From: Dorea sp. 5-2
GTDB lineage: Bacteria; Bacillota; Clostridia; Lachnospirales; Lachnospiraceae
DNA: 64,000 nt
Direction: 5' to 3'
Assembly: GCF_000403455.2 (NCBI RefSeq)
Contig: NZ_KE159715.1
Span: 169,637 to 233,636, forward strand
In this document: positions 24,963-34,791 of the stretch, in pieces
Layout of the letters: the number at the start of each line of letters is the position of its first letter
How positions within the stretch are numbered: position 1 is the stretch's first letter
Notes under the pieces: model-generated
Databases searched by the model: none
Seen by the model: the letters and a program-made list of their open reading frames with translations, nothing else
What the model was told of the DNA's origin: nothing
Made by a program: the position numbers and the translations under genes

Positions 24963-26934
24963 CTCTATCTATGGAAAGCTTGCGCTGACGAATCTTAAGA
25001 ACAATCGGAAGACTTACATTCCGTATGTCCTGACATCGATCCTCACGGTGATGATGTACTATATCATGGATGGATTGTCCAGAAACTCTTCGATCGGTGA
25101 TGGGAACGTGCATCTGGTACTGGTCTATGCCAGGGCAGTGATCATTATATTTGCGGTCATCTTCCTGTTCTATACCAACAGTTTTCTGATCAAACGCAGG
25201 AAGAAAGAGATCGGTGTCTACAATATTCTTGGTATGGGGAAACGGCATATAGCCAGGATGCTCATCGTCGAGACACTGGTGACGGCAACCGTGAGCATCG
25301 GTACAGGGATCTTATTCGGGGGCATATTCAGTAAGCTGATGTATCTCGTCCTGCTGAAGATCCTGGATTATGATGTCAGGATGGATTTTGAAGTTTCGGC
25401 AGACACACTGATGTATACCCTTGCCCTTTTCCTGGTGATCTTTATCATGACACTGGTCTATAATCTGTTTCAGATCCAGCTCTCCAATCCGGTGGAGCTG
25501 CTTCACGGAGGCAGCCAGGGAGAGAAGGAACCAAAGACAAAGTGGCTGATGACTGTATTCGGAGTGGTGACGCTGGGCATCGGATACTTTATTGCGATAA
25601 CGACGGATCAGCCTCTGGCAGCGATCCCGGCGTTCTTTATAGCGGTGGTCTGCGTTATCCTTGGAACTTACGCACTCTTTACCGCCGGGAGTATTGCGCT
25701 TTTTAAGGCGCTTCGAAAGAATAAAAAATTCTATTACCAGACAAAGCATTTCAACGCGGTGGCAGGAATGATCTACCGGATGAAGCAGAATGCGGTGGGG
25801 CTTGCGAACATCTGCATCCTAAGTACGATGGTGCTGGTGATGATCTCCACGACGATCTCGCTCTATGTGGGGATGGAAAATGTGCTGGAGACCAGATATC
25901 CAAGAGAAGTTGAGGCAAAGACGAATGTATCTGTGCCGGAATCGGATCAGGCTGTGGACAGGATCGTGGAGGAAGAACTTAAGAATGCAGGAGTGGAGGC
26001 AAAATCCATGCTTCGTTATCATGACGGAAGTGTGGCGGCGTTAAAGCAGGAGGATGGATTCGCACTGCAGCAATTTGGAAATTATCAGATAGATGATGTT
26101 GTGGAAGTGTATCTGATCCCCCTTAATGACTATGATCAGATGGAAAATGTGAAGAGCAGCCTTGTGCCGGACGAAGCATATGTATACAGTACGGGAGAAG
26201 ACTGGGGAAAGGATACGGTGAAGCTTGGCAACCGGACTTATCGGGTGGCAAAGGAATTGGAGGATTTAGGACTTGCGTACGGGCAGAATCTGGTGGAAAG
26301 TTATTATTTCATCGTTCCTGATGCAGGACAGATCCAGGAGATCCTGGCTGAGCTGTACAAGGACAGCGATATGCAGGAGGATTGGAAGGAGCAGATGTTG
26401 AATCTTAATTACCGTGTAATCTTCGATCTGGAAGGGGATGAGGAAGCCTGCTTTAGTGCGTTAAAGGCAATGCGGTCAAGGATCGAAGGCGAAGTCCACT
26501 CCGGGTTTTTCGAGAGCAGGGAGTTAAACCGGGAAGAATTCTATTTCCTCTATGGAGGGTTGTTGTTCATCGGTATATATCTTGGCGTACTGTTTCTGAT
26601 GGCGACGGTATTGATCATGTATTATAAGCAGATCTCAGAAGGATATGATGACAGAGAACGCTATCAGATCATGCAGAAAGTGGGCATGAGCAAGCGTGAG
26701 GTCAGACATTCCATCCGCAGCCAGGTGCTTATGATCTTCTTCTTGCCCCTTGTGACGGCGGTCATTCATATCGCAGTGGCATTCGGCGTGATCACGAAGC
26801 TGTTGGCAGTGCTGAATCTGACGGATGTACCGTTGTTCTTCCTGTGTACGGTTGTGACAGTCGTCGTGTTTGTGGTATTCTATGGGATCGTGTTCTCGCT
26901 GACAGCGAGGGAATACTATAAGATCGTGAATTAG
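24955..26934 (+). CDS. BceB-like FtsX-family permease
   Basis: 659 residues from GTG 24955, which has GGGAGG eight bases upstream, inside the end of the ATPase gene. About ten membrane segments with the FtsX fold: first helix about res 18-40, group 2-4 up to 165, pair at 200-250, and a large extracellular domain (about res 300-520) before the C-terminal helices. Size and layout fit BceB, where the extracellular domain binds bacitracin-like peptides. Confidence 0.88.
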   Translation: MSSSIYGKLALTNLKNNRKTYIPYVLTSILTVMMYYIMDGLSRNSSIGDGNVHLVLVYARAVIIIFAVIFLFYTNSFLIKRRKKEIGVYNILGMGKRHIARMLIVETLVTATVSIGTGILFGGIFSKLMYLVLLKILDYDVRMDFEVSADTLMYTLALFLVIFIMTLVYNLFQIQLSNPVELLHGGSQGEKEPKTKWLMTVFGVVTLGIGYFIAITTDQPLAAIPAFFIAVVCVILGTYALFTAGSIALFKALRKNKKFYYQTKHFNAVAGMIYRMKQNAVGLANICILSTMVLVMISTTISLYVGMENVLETRYPREVEAKTNVSVPESDQAVDRIVEEELKNAGVEAKSMLRYHDGSVAALKQEDGFALQQFGNYQIDDVVEVYLIPLNDYDQMENVKSSLVPDEAYVYSTGEDWGKDTVKLGNRTYRVAKELEDLGLAYGQNLVESYYFIVPDAGQIQEILAELYKDSDMQEDWKEQMLNLNYRVIFDLEGDEEACFSALKAMRSRIEGEVHSGFFESRELNREEFYFLYGGLLFIGIYLGVLFLMATVLIMYYKQISEGYDDRERYQIMQKVGMSKREVRHSIRSQVLMIFFLPLVTAVIHIAVAFGVITKLLAVLNLTDVPLFFLCTVVTVVVFVVFYGIVFSLTAREYYKIVN

Positions 26935-27025
26935 TGACGCGGAAAAGTTATGAAATTATCCTGTACCCTCTTCCTGTGTTATGTTAAAATAAAATCATCA
27001 TTTTACGAAGCAGGAGGAGACTGAT

Positions 27026-27367
27026 ATGACAAAAGCAGGAGAAAGAGAAATTGTAAAGGCAGAACACGTAGGAGGCGGAGCAGGGTTCATAATGAAGGAA
27101 GCATTGCTGAGCGGTGAAGAACTGGGGGATCATTGCCGCATGTTCAGTAAAGTAACCCTGCCGCCGAACTGTGAACTTGGACACCATGAACACCATGGCG
27201 AGACGGAGACCTATTATATCCTGGAGGGCAAGGGAATGTATGACGACGACGGCAGAGCGATCCCGGCAGAACCAGGAGACGTTTTCTTCTGCAAAGACGG
27301 CAGTGGACACGGTATGAAGAATACAGGAACGGAGGATCTGACGTTTATAGCGCTTATATTAAAATAA
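27026..27367 (+). CDS. Small cupin-domain protein
   Basis: 113 residues, single cupin barrel. Motif 1 is GHHEHHGETETYYILEG (His, His, Glu ligands) and motif 2 is PGDVFFCKDGSGHGMKN. RBS AGCAGGAGGAGAC. Metal-binding small cupins act as isomerases, dioxygenases or sensors; nothing in the context fixes the role. It may be monocistronic. Confidence 0.85.
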   Translation: MTKAGEREIVKAEHVGGGAGFIMKEALLSGEELGDHCRMFSKVTLPPNCELGHHEHHGETETYYILEGKGMYDDDGRAIPAEPGDVFFCKDGSGHGMKNTGTEDLTFIALILK

Positions 27368-27404
27368 AAATTTTGCTTTTTTTCACGTTTTTCTGTTTAC
27401 GGCA

Positions 27405-27476
27405 TTGCCATTCATGTTCAAACAATGCTATAATCTTTTAGAGTGTATCCGTATGGGCATCGCATAATGGATGCCC
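27405..27476 (+). promoter_or_regulatory. Promoter and leader hairpin of the DUF5717-type cluster
   Basis: TTGCCA-18-TATAAT (27405-27434), then a perfect stem GGGCATC / GATGCCC (27455-27461 and 27470-27476) in the leader shortly before the first start codon. Confidence 0.6.
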
Positions 27477-27489
27477 GGCCGGACAGTGG

Positions 27490-30400
27490 ATGAATGCCAG
27501 GCAAGGTATGTCTACGAAAAAGCAACGAAAGAAGCAGGTGTCAGACTTGAAAAATAAAATCCAGAAATTTTCCAAAGGAGATTTTCAGTTATCACAACCT
27601 GATGTCATATTTGATGAGACGAATCTGGTACTCATTATTGGAGAAGGGGAAGTATATCGGGGGAATTTTACAATTAAAGCAGAAGGCGGAAGGAAGATAC
27701 GAGGGCTAGTCTACTCGTCTTCTTTTCGTGTGTGTTTCCGGAATTCCGGATTTGACGGTAATCCGGCGAAAGTAGAGTTCACCTATGACGGGAAAGGGCT
27801 TAGGCCGGGACATGTGGAGGACGGCATCTTTACCGTAGTATGCAATGGGGGCGAATATGAACTGTCCGTTACTGCGATCATCGAGAAGCCATATGTTATG
27901 ACTTCATATGGGAAGGTGCAGAGTACGGATGATTTCCGCAAGTTAGCGATCAAGGACTTCTCGGAAGCAGGAAGGTTATTCCGTGCCAGAGAATTCTATG
28001 AGATCTTGAAATATGAGAATGAGCGTATCTTCTATCTGTATGATAATATGAGGAAATGGTTTTTGGGAGACCAGGCGCTTGAAGAATTCCTGGTGGGGAT
28101 CAAGCAGAAAGAATGTATCTTTCTGACACTCCCGGGGGAAGGGATGCTCTTTGAAGATCTGTCTGAATCGACGAAGGGGACGCTTACGATCGTGAAGAAT
28201 ACATGGGGATTCATGCCGATCCGTATAGAGCCGGAAGGAAAGTTCCTTAAGGTGCAGCGTTCCGAGATCAGTACGGAAGATTTTATCGGAAATGCTTACG
28301 AGATCGAATATGTGGTGAGGCCGGAATTCCTGCATGGGGGGCGTAATTTTGGCGCGCTTAGATTTATCACGCCGTATGAGACTCTGACGTATGAGATCGA
28401 GGTGCTGCAGAATCAGAAAGAGTACAGTGATAACCGCAGGATGCCGGAACTTCTGGTCGCGCAGATCCTGAAAGAATATATCGGATATGTGGCGGGGAGG
28501 ATCGAGCTTGATAACTGGATGGAGAGTGCGATCGAGAAGATGATCTCACTTCGCAAGCTGAATCCCCAAAGCGAGATGTATCAGCTGATGCAGGCGCATG
28601 TCTATTTGGTAGGCAACAGGACGGAAGAAGCAAAATGGATCCTTGAGAATTACAACTATAATCGCTTTGCAATCGGGAAGGATCCGCTGACCAACTGTTA
28701 TTATCTGTATCTGACGGCTTTGGTGCGTGGAAAGAAGAACCATTCGGAACGTGTGTTGGATGAAGTCGGAAAGACCTATATGAGACATCAGGACTCATGG
28801 CTTCTGTTATCCATGCTGCTTGATCTGGATTCCCGGTATAAGACGGCATATAAGAGGATCGAATTGTTGGAGCAGCAGTATCAGTATGAGATGCATGGGG
28901 TGCTGTTCTATCTGGAGGCATATCTCTGTTACCAGGAGAGGCCGACACTTTTAAAGAAGTTGGGGCACTTTGAGATCCAGGTGCTTAATTTTGCGTCCAA
29001 ATACAGGCTGATGACAAAAGAGCTGGCTTTGTATGTGGCGAACTTTGCCAGTCAGCAGAAGCAGTACAGTGATTCTATGTTCCGGATCCTGGAGCGTATC
29101 TATAAAATATATGACGAGCCTATGATATTGAATACGATCTGTACGCTGCTGATCCGGGGAAATAAGGTGCAGAAGCGTTATTTTACATGGTATCAGCGTG
29201 CCGTGGAAGCAGAATTAAAGATCGCGCAGCTTTATGAATATTATATGATGACGGTAGATGAAGAGGCTGTAAAGGGACCGCTGCCCAAAGTGATCCTGCT
29301 GTATTTCATGCATGGGAATTCGCTGAATTATAAGAAAGCGGCTCTGCTGTATGCGAATCTGGTGGTTTATGAGGAACAGGCAGGAGATCTCTATCTGAAT
29401 TACCGTGAACAGATGGTGGTGTTCACATGGGATCAGCTGTTGAAGCGGCATATTACGGAGTCGCTGCGCATTCTGTACAGACGGTTCTGTCAGCCGGAAG
29501 AGATGTCGGCAGAGCGGATGGAGGCGATGCGTGATATCTGTTATTCTTATGCGATCTCAACGAAAGTTGCAAATATGAAATGTGTCCTGGTTATAGAGAA
29601 GGATGGAGAGATCCGGCAGAGGGTTCCGTATGACAGTGAAGAAGGCACGGTGATCCGCCTGTACGATAAGGAGTCCAGAGTTGTGTGGGAGTCCGTGGAA
29701 GGACGCCATTATACGGACTCTATTGTGTATGAGACCAGGCGGCTCTTTTATGAACCGCGTTTTATAGAACTTTGCCGGAAATATGCTGCGACGACCGGAG
29801 TATGGGAGCAGGAGAACGAAAAAGAGAGTCCGACATTCGAGGGGCTTAAGGAAAAGGGAATTAATGCATACGATGAAAAAGAAGTATTCCGTCTGTGCAG
29901 CAGAAAGATCAGGGACGATAACTATGAAGAAGATGCGTTCCTGAATTACCTGAGTTTTGAGCTGTTCCGGCAGCAGCAGTTTGATAAAGTGACGCTGATG
30001 TATCTTGCGAATTATTATTGCGGCCCCACGAGTAATATGAAGATGCTGTGGAAGGCGCTGAAGGAATATGAGGTTCCGTCTTATAAGATCAGCGAGCGCA
30101 TTATTACACAGATGCTCTTCTCTGAGAATCTGTTCCAGGAGGAGCGTATTTTTGAGGACTATTATCTGTCGGATAATGTTTATTTCCGTCTGAAGCAGGC
30201 ATATCTCGCGTATACCTCCAGAGAATACGTAGTATATGGAAGAGGTCTTGAGGGAAGTGTGTTTGATATCATCGCAAGTGAATGTGATGAGAAAGAGGAT
30301 CTGCCGGATATCTGTAAGATCGCGCTGTTGAAATATTATTCGGATCATGATTATACGGCGGCGCTTGAAGTGGTGCTTCATCAGGTGCTGCGGGAGATGT

Positions 30401-30843
30401 GCGAGAAGCAGATCGTATTTCCTTATTATCTAAAGTATAAGGAAGAATGGTTAAGAGAGCTGCAGCTATATGATAAAGTCATGGTCTCTTACCAGGCAAG
30501 GCCGGGGAGCAGGGTGACACTGTACTATAAGATGAAGCACGGGATGCGCGACGAGTTAGGATATCAGAGCGAGGTTATGATGCCTGTCTATGAGAACTTA
30601 TATGTACGGCAGTTCGTGCTGTATAGTGATGAATCGATCAATTATTATTTTATTGAGACAAGGGGAAAAGAGGATGTCATAACTGAGAAGGAGATATTAA
30701 GGAATGAGAGGGAGATCACGGAGTCAGGGAAATACGGACGTCTGAACCGTATGACAGAGATGGCGCCGGTATCGCGCCGGAAGGCGATGATGGACTATAA
30801 AGAAGAAGAGATCATGGCAAAGAGGCTTTTTAAGGTCTATTAG
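27490..30843 (+). CDS. Large DUF5717-type protein with Ig-like N-domain and helical repeats
   Basis: 1117 residues, recognised as the type annotated DUF5717 in Lachnospiraceae; function unknown. Residues about 40-150 look like a beta-sandwich (GEVYRGNFTIKAEGGRKIRG, GGEYELSVTAIIEKPYV) with a second similar domain at about 215-310. From residue 320 onwards the sequence is helical and TPR/SEL-like (QLMQAHVYLVGNRTEEAKWI). No signal peptide or membrane span, so cytosolic. The start is uncertain: ATG 27490, ATG 27508 and TTG 27547 are all in frame, none with a strong ribosome site. Followed 20 bases later by the Hsp70/actin-like gene. Confidence 0.8.
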   Translation: MNARQGMSTKKQRKKQVSDLKNKIQKFSKGDFQLSQPDVIFDETNLVLIIGEGEVYRGNFTIKAEGGRKIRGLVYSSSFRVCFRNSGFDGNPAKVEFTYDGKGLRPGHVEDGIFTVVCNGGEYELSVTAIIEKPYVMTSYGKVQSTDDFRKLAIKDFSEAGRLFRAREFYEILKYENERIFYLYDNMRKWFLGDQALEEFLVGIKQKECIFLTLPGEGMLFEDLSESTKGTLTIVKNTWGFMPIRIEPEGKFLKVQRSEISTEDFIGNAYEIEYVVRPEFLHGGRNFGALRFITPYETLTYEIEVLQNQKEYSDNRRMPELLVAQILKEYIGYVAGRIELDNWMESAIEKMISLRKLNPQSEMYQLMQAHVYLVGNRTEEAKWILENYNYNRFAIGKDPLTNCYYLYLTALVRGKKNHSERVLDEVGKTYMRHQDSWLLLSMLLDLDSRYKTAYKRIELLEQQYQYEMHGVLFYLEAYLCYQERPTLLKKLGHFEIQVLNFASKYRLMTKELALYVANFASQQKQYSDSMFRILERIYKIYDEPMILNTICTLLIRGNKVQKRYFTWYQRAVEAELKIAQLYEYYMMTVDEEAVKGPLPKVILLYFMHGNSLNYKKAALLYANLVVYEEQAGDLYLNYREQMVVFTWDQLLKRHITESLRILYRRFCQPEEMSAERMEAMRDICYSYAISTKVANMKCVLVIEKDGEIRQRVPYDSEEGTVIRLYDKESRVVWESVEGRHYTDSIVYETRRLFYEPRFIELCRKYAATTGVWEQENEKESPTFEGLKEKGINAYDEKEVFRLCSRKIRDDNYEEDAFLNYLSFELFRQQQFDKVTLMYLANYYCGPTSNMKMLWKALKEYEVPSYKISERIITQMLFSENLFQEERIFEDYYLSDNVYFRLKQAYLAYTSREYVVYGRGLEGSVFDIIASECDEKEDLPDICKIALLKYYSDHDYTAALEVVLHQVLREMCEKQIVFPYYLKYKEEWLRELQLYDKVMVSYQARPGSRVTLYYKMKHGMRDELGYQSEVMMPVYENLYVRQFVLYSDESINYYFIETRGKEDVITEKEILRNEREITESGKYGRLNRMTEMAPVSRRKAMMDYKEEEIMAKRLFKVY

Positions 30844-30863
30844 GATGAGAGGAGGGGAGGATA

Positions 30864-32147
30864 ATGAAAGACGACGTAATTCTGGGTTTTGATCTGAATG
30901 AGAAATATTGTCAGATCAGTTTCTATGATGAGACGAAAGAAGAGCCGGAGACGCTGGAGACAGAAGCAGATAATTATCAGATTCCCCTGGTACTGGGTTA
31001 TTATAAAGAAAGATGGGTCTATGGAAAAGAAGCCAAGAGGCTTGCGGCTCTTCAAGAAGGTATTACGGTGACAGATCTTTTTGAAAAGGCGGTCAGGCAG
31101 GAGAAAGTAATGGTTGGATCAAGGAAGCGGGACGGAGTCTGGCTGCTTGCCAAGTTCATCAAACTGACGCTTGCGGAATATGAAGAGATCAGTTTTATCA
31201 CGTTTTCCGTGCCTTATACGAATATAGATATGTCTAAGATGCTCAAAGGAATCGGGCATTATCTGGGGATACCAAAAGAAAGGGTCTGTGTTCAAGATTA
31301 TAAAGAAAGCTTTTGCCAGTATATGTTCTATCAGCCGAAAGAGCTGTGGCAGTATGAATCGGCGTTATTCTACTGTGACGCGCAGGAAATACGTGCTTAT
31401 ATGTTAAAGCGGCTGAATACGATCGGAGTGAAGGAGCGTGAGACATTTGTGACGGTGGATGAGGTTGCGAATGCACAGATGCGGGAATTGGCGGCGATCT
31501 ATCCGATCTTGAATAAGGATCAGGCGAAGGATGCGGACGGCAGATTCAAGACGTTTATCCAGAGTGTCTTTGAGAAAAAAGTCGTTTCTTCGGTGTATCT
31601 GACCGGCGAAGGGTTCGAGAATAACTGGTATCCGAATTCACTCAAAGTGCTGTGTAATGGAAGAAGGGCGTTCATCGGCAATAATCTGTACAGCAAAGGC
31701 GCTTGCTATACTTCTATAAGAAGATGTAAAGAATACCATGACAGTCCTGTTTACTTGGATGAGACGAAGATGACGGAACAGATCTGTCTGCGTATGAGGG
31801 TCAACGGACAGGAAGGGTGGTATCCGATCGTATCTTGGGGAACGCATTGGTATGAAGCAGACGGACAGTGGGAGGTTATCCTTGAGGATACTTCGGATAT
31901 TGAGATTCATGTGGAGACTCTGGCGGGAGACGAGCTGCAGGTAGAGACGGTATCGCTCGAAGGGCTTCCGGACAGAAGGGATTATTCCCTGCGGGTGCAG
32001 ATCGAGGTATTGTTCATGGATGAACGTACGTGCAGGCTCTCTTTCAAAGATGTGGGATTCGGTGAATTCTTCCCGGCGACCGGATTCCAGGTGGAGAAGA
32101 CGATACATTTAGGAGGAAGCAATGGGCAGTTTAATTCTATGTCATAG
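30864..32147 (+). CDS. DUF5716-type protein with Hsp70/actin-like features
   Basis: 427 residues, RBS GAGGGGAGGATA. N-terminal ILGFDLNEKYCQISFYDE resembles the phosphate-1 loop of Hsp70/actin ATPases; WVYGKEAKRLA is like the Hsp70 GKEA segment; VSSVYLTGEGFENNW resembles the adenosine motif. The C-terminal 100 residues are beta-rich (IEIHVETLAGDELQVETVSL, RLSFKDVGFGEFFPATGF), in the place of an Hsp70 substrate-binding domain. The match is remote and several catalytic residues are not clear, so ATPase activity is a hypothesis. Second gene of the three-gene cluster. Confidence 0.72.
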   Translation: MKDDVILGFDLNEKYCQISFYDETKEEPETLETEADNYQIPLVLGYYKERWVYGKEAKRLAALQEGITVTDLFEKAVRQEKVMVGSRKRDGVWLLAKFIKLTLAEYEEISFITFSVPYTNIDMSKMLKGIGHYLGIPKERVCVQDYKESFCQYMFYQPKELWQYESALFYCDAQEIRAYMLKRLNTIGVKERETFVTVDEVANAQMRELAAIYPILNKDQAKDADGRFKTFIQSVFEKKVVSSVYLTGEGFENNWYPNSLKVLCNGRRAFIGNNLYSKGACYTSIRRCKEYHDSPVYLDETKMTEQICLRMRVNGQEGWYPIVSWGTHWYEADGQWEVILEDTSDIEIHVETLAGDELQVETVSLEGLPDRRDYSLRVQIEVLFMDERTCRLSFKDVGFGEFFPATGFQVEKTIHLGGSNGQFNSMS

Positions 32148-32904
32148 GAAGAGGGCAAGACAGCCTTACGTGATCGCCAGGATTCATATGAGAGTCTATA
32201 CGATAGAAGAGTTGTGTTACTATATATGTAATAATCTTTACTTGATCGATTATACGCTGGTGAACAGGCAGTTGTGTAACTGGATCGACAAGGAGTTGGA
32301 ATTGACTGAGCTTGCGGAGCAGCTCAGGGAAGAATTAAGACAGAACTGTACGATGGAACAGTTCGTGCTGACGATCCTAAGAGAATCGACCATCTATGCC
32401 ACGGGAGATATCAATAAGATACAGGGGATCCTGGAACATCTGCAGAATCTGCGGGATGTGGAGCGTATGAAATATAAAGCAGACAGCCTGCAAAGAAGCG
32501 GTGAATATGAGACGGCGATCCTGGTTTATCAGTCTATTATTAACAGTGAGTGGGATAATTCGGTGAGCAAGCTATTCTATGGAAGAGTCTATGCGAGCCT
32601 GGGAGCGGCTTACGGACAGCGTTTTCTTTATGAAGAAGCGGCGAAGGTATATCTGGAGGCGTATCGTATCTGCGGAGATATGGAGCTTCTTAGAACCTAT
32701 CTGTACTGTTGTTACCGGGCGCTTCCGGAAGATCAGTATGTGAAGATGCTGTCGGGGAATTCCATGTTTCTGAATATGGATTCCGCCATGAAAGAGGATA
32801 TCCGGGAGATTCAGAGAGGGATTGATGTAGATATACCGGAAGAGCAGTTTGAACAGTGGAAGAGGGAATACCGCAAGATGAATAAGAGCCGCGTTATGGG
32901 ATAA
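32122..32904 (+). CDS. TPR-like helical protein of the DUF5716/5717 cluster
   Basis: 260 residues, function unknown. Start ATG 32122 has TAGGAGGAAGC and overlaps the previous gene by 26 bases. The N-terminal 60 residues (LILCHRKRARQPYVIARI, then YTIEELCYYICNNLYLID) form a module that I associate with this Lachnospiraceae family; the second half is TPR-like (ADSLQRSGEYETAILVYQSI, LGAAYGQRFLYEEAAKVYLE). Likely partner of the two preceding proteins, since the genes are tightly packed. Confidence 0.75.
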   Translation: MGSLILCHRKRARQPYVIARIHMRVYTIEELCYYICNNLYLIDYTLVNRQLCNWIDKELELTELAEQLREELRQNCTMEQFVLTILRESTIYATGDINKIQGILEHLQNLRDVERMKYKADSLQRSGEYETAILVYQSIINSEWDNSVSKLFYGRVYASLGAAYGQRFLYEEAAKVYLEAYRICGDMELLRTYLYCCYRALPEDQYVKMLSGNSMFLNMDSAMKEDIREIQRGIDVDIPEEQFEQWKREYRKMNKSRVMG

Positions 32905-32996
32905 TGGAAGAAGAGGACCGTAGGCACACATGCGTTTGCGGGGTTGTTCACGGATGATAAAAACAGAAACAGAAAAAGAAAAGGAGAGTGTAATAT

Positions 32997-34430
32997 ATGA
33001 GCTATGATAAGTACAACAGTCCGCTTTCAGAGCGGTATGCGAGTAAGGAGATGCAGTACGTATTCTCACCGGACAAGAAATTTAGAACCTGGCGGAGGTT
33101 ATGGATCGCCCTTGCGGAGACGGAGAAGGAGTTAGGGCTTGAGATCACGGACGAACAGATCGAAGAATTAAAAGCACATGCAGAGGATATCAATTACGAT
33201 GTGGCAAAGGAGCGTGAGAAGATCGTGCGCCATGACGTCATGTCCCATGTGTATGCCTATGGGCAGCAGTGTCCGAAGGCAAAAGGGATCATCCATCTTG
33301 GAGCGACTTCCTGTTATGTGGGAGACAATACAGATATGATCGTTATGTCTGAGGCTCTTGAGATCGTAAGGAGAAAACTGGTGAATGTGATCGCCGAGCT
33401 TTCGAAGTTCGCCGATGAGTACAAAGGATTGCCGACGCTTGCGTTCACACACTTTCAGCCGGCACAGCCGACGACGGTGGGAAAGAGGGCGACGCTTTGG
33501 ATGCAGGAATTTGCCATGGATCTGGAAGACCTGGAGTATGTGAAGGGAACGCTTAAGCTTCTCGGATCAAAGGGGACGACGGGAACGCAGGCGAGTTTCC
33601 TGGAGCTTTTTGACGGGGATCAGGAAACGATTGATAAGATTGATCCGATGATCGCAAAGAAGATGGGATTTCAGGCATGTTATCCGGTTTCTGGACAGAC
33701 ATATTCCCGTAAAGTAGATACCAGAGTGCTGAACGTACTTGCCGGTATTGCGGCGAGCGCGCATAAGTTCTCCAACGATATCCGTCTGCTACAGCATCTG
33801 AAGGAAGTGGAAGAGCCTTTTGAGTCGACTCAGATTGGTTCTTCGGCAATGGCATATAAGAGGAATCCGATGAGAAGTGAAAGGATCGCGTCTCTTTCCA
33901 GGTATGTCATGATCGACGCGCTGAATCCGGCGGTGACTTCCGCAACCCAATGGTTCGAGCGGACCCTTGATGATTCGGCGAATAAGCGCTTAAGCGTGCC
34001 GGAAGGATTCCTTGCGGTTGACGGTATCCTGGATCTGTGCCTAAATGTCGTGGATGGGCTGGTGGTATATCCGAAGGTTATTGAGAAGCGTCTGATGTCG
34101 GAGCTTCCGTTCATGGCGACGGAGAATATCATGATGGACGCGGTGAGAGCCGGCGGAGACCGCCAGGAGCTTCATGAGAGGATACGAAAGTTGTCCATGG
34201 AAGCAGGGCGGAATGTGAAGGAGAAGGGACTGGATAATAATCTGCTTGAATTGATAGCAGCTGATCCGGCATTCAATCTGTCGTTCGACGAGCTGAAACA
34301 GACGATGGACCCTGCAAAATATGTAGGACGCGCCCCGATCCAGGTGGAAGTATATCTAAGGGATGTGATCCGCCCGCTGCTTGAGCAGAACAAGGATGTA
34401 CTGGGAATGAAAGCGGAGATCAATGTATGA
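32997..34430 (+). CDS. purB: Adenylosuccinate lyase
   Basis: Splits adenylosuccinate to AMP and SAICAR to AICAR in purine synthesis. 477 residues, RBS AAAGGAGAG. The fumarase/aspartase signature SSAMAYKRNPMRSERI contains the flexible active-site loop with catalytic Ser; THFQPAQPTT carries the His. It stands alone after the DUF cluster, 92 bases away. Confidence 0.97.
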   Translation: MSYDKYNSPLSERYASKEMQYVFSPDKKFRTWRRLWIALAETEKELGLEITDEQIEELKAHAEDINYDVAKEREKIVRHDVMSHVYAYGQQCPKAKGIIHLGATSCYVGDNTDMIVMSEALEIVRRKLVNVIAELSKFADEYKGLPTLAFTHFQPAQPTTVGKRATLWMQEFAMDLEDLEYVKGTLKLLGSKGTTGTQASFLELFDGDQETIDKIDPMIAKKMGFQACYPVSGQTYSRKVDTRVLNVLAGIAASAHKFSNDIRLLQHLKEVEEPFESTQIGSSAMAYKRNPMRSERIASLSRYVMIDALNPAVTSATQWFERTLDDSANKRLSVPEGFLAVDGILDLCLNVVDGLVVYPKVIEKRLMSELPFMATENIMMDAVRAGGDRQELHERIRKLSMEAGRNVKEKGLDNNLLELIAADPAFNLSFDELKQTMDPAKYVGRAPIQVEVYLRDVIRPLLEQNKDVLGMKAEINV

Positions 34431-34473
34431 TAGAATCCGGAAAGCAGATCACCTCCGTGCGAAGATATTAAGT

Positions 34474-34791
34474 TTATAGGATAAATGCAGCAAAGGCTTC
34501 GCAGAAAAATACGACTGTGCAGCACAGTGCGGCGATTCCTACCATATTGACACCGCGCCACGCGGCGACGGATCCGGTGATAAACGCGAGGATTCCGGCA
34601 AGCGGGATCTGAGGCGCGGTGAGGATAGCGGGAAATGTCATGACAGCCAGTGTTACATAGGGAACATAATACAGGAAAGAGCGTATGAAACGATTCTTTA
34701 TCTTTCCGCGGATCAATGTGAGTGGGAGCACGCGGATCACGAAAGATACGGCGGCAGCCACTAATATATAAAGATAGATATTATGTATCAT
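34474..34791 (-). CDS. azlD: AzlD-type branched-chain amino acid exporter small subunit
   Basis: 105 residues, three to four hydrophobic helices, with VIRVLPLTL and FLYYVPYVTLAVMTFPAIL typical of AzlD. It starts 11 bases inside azlC, so the subunits are coupled. Works with AzlC to export branched-chain or related amino acids (also azaleucine). Confidence 0.88.
   Translation of the reverse strand: MIHNIYLYILVAAAVSFVIRVLPLTLIRGKIKNRFIRSFLYYVPYVTLAVMTFPAILTAPQIPLAGILAFITGSVAAWRGVNMVGIAALCCTVVFFCEAFAAFIL

Noticed and set aside
29557..30381. 274-codon minus-strand frame
   Set aside because: Antisense shadow of the large DUF5717-type gene, made possible by its codon bias; no ribosome site or motif.
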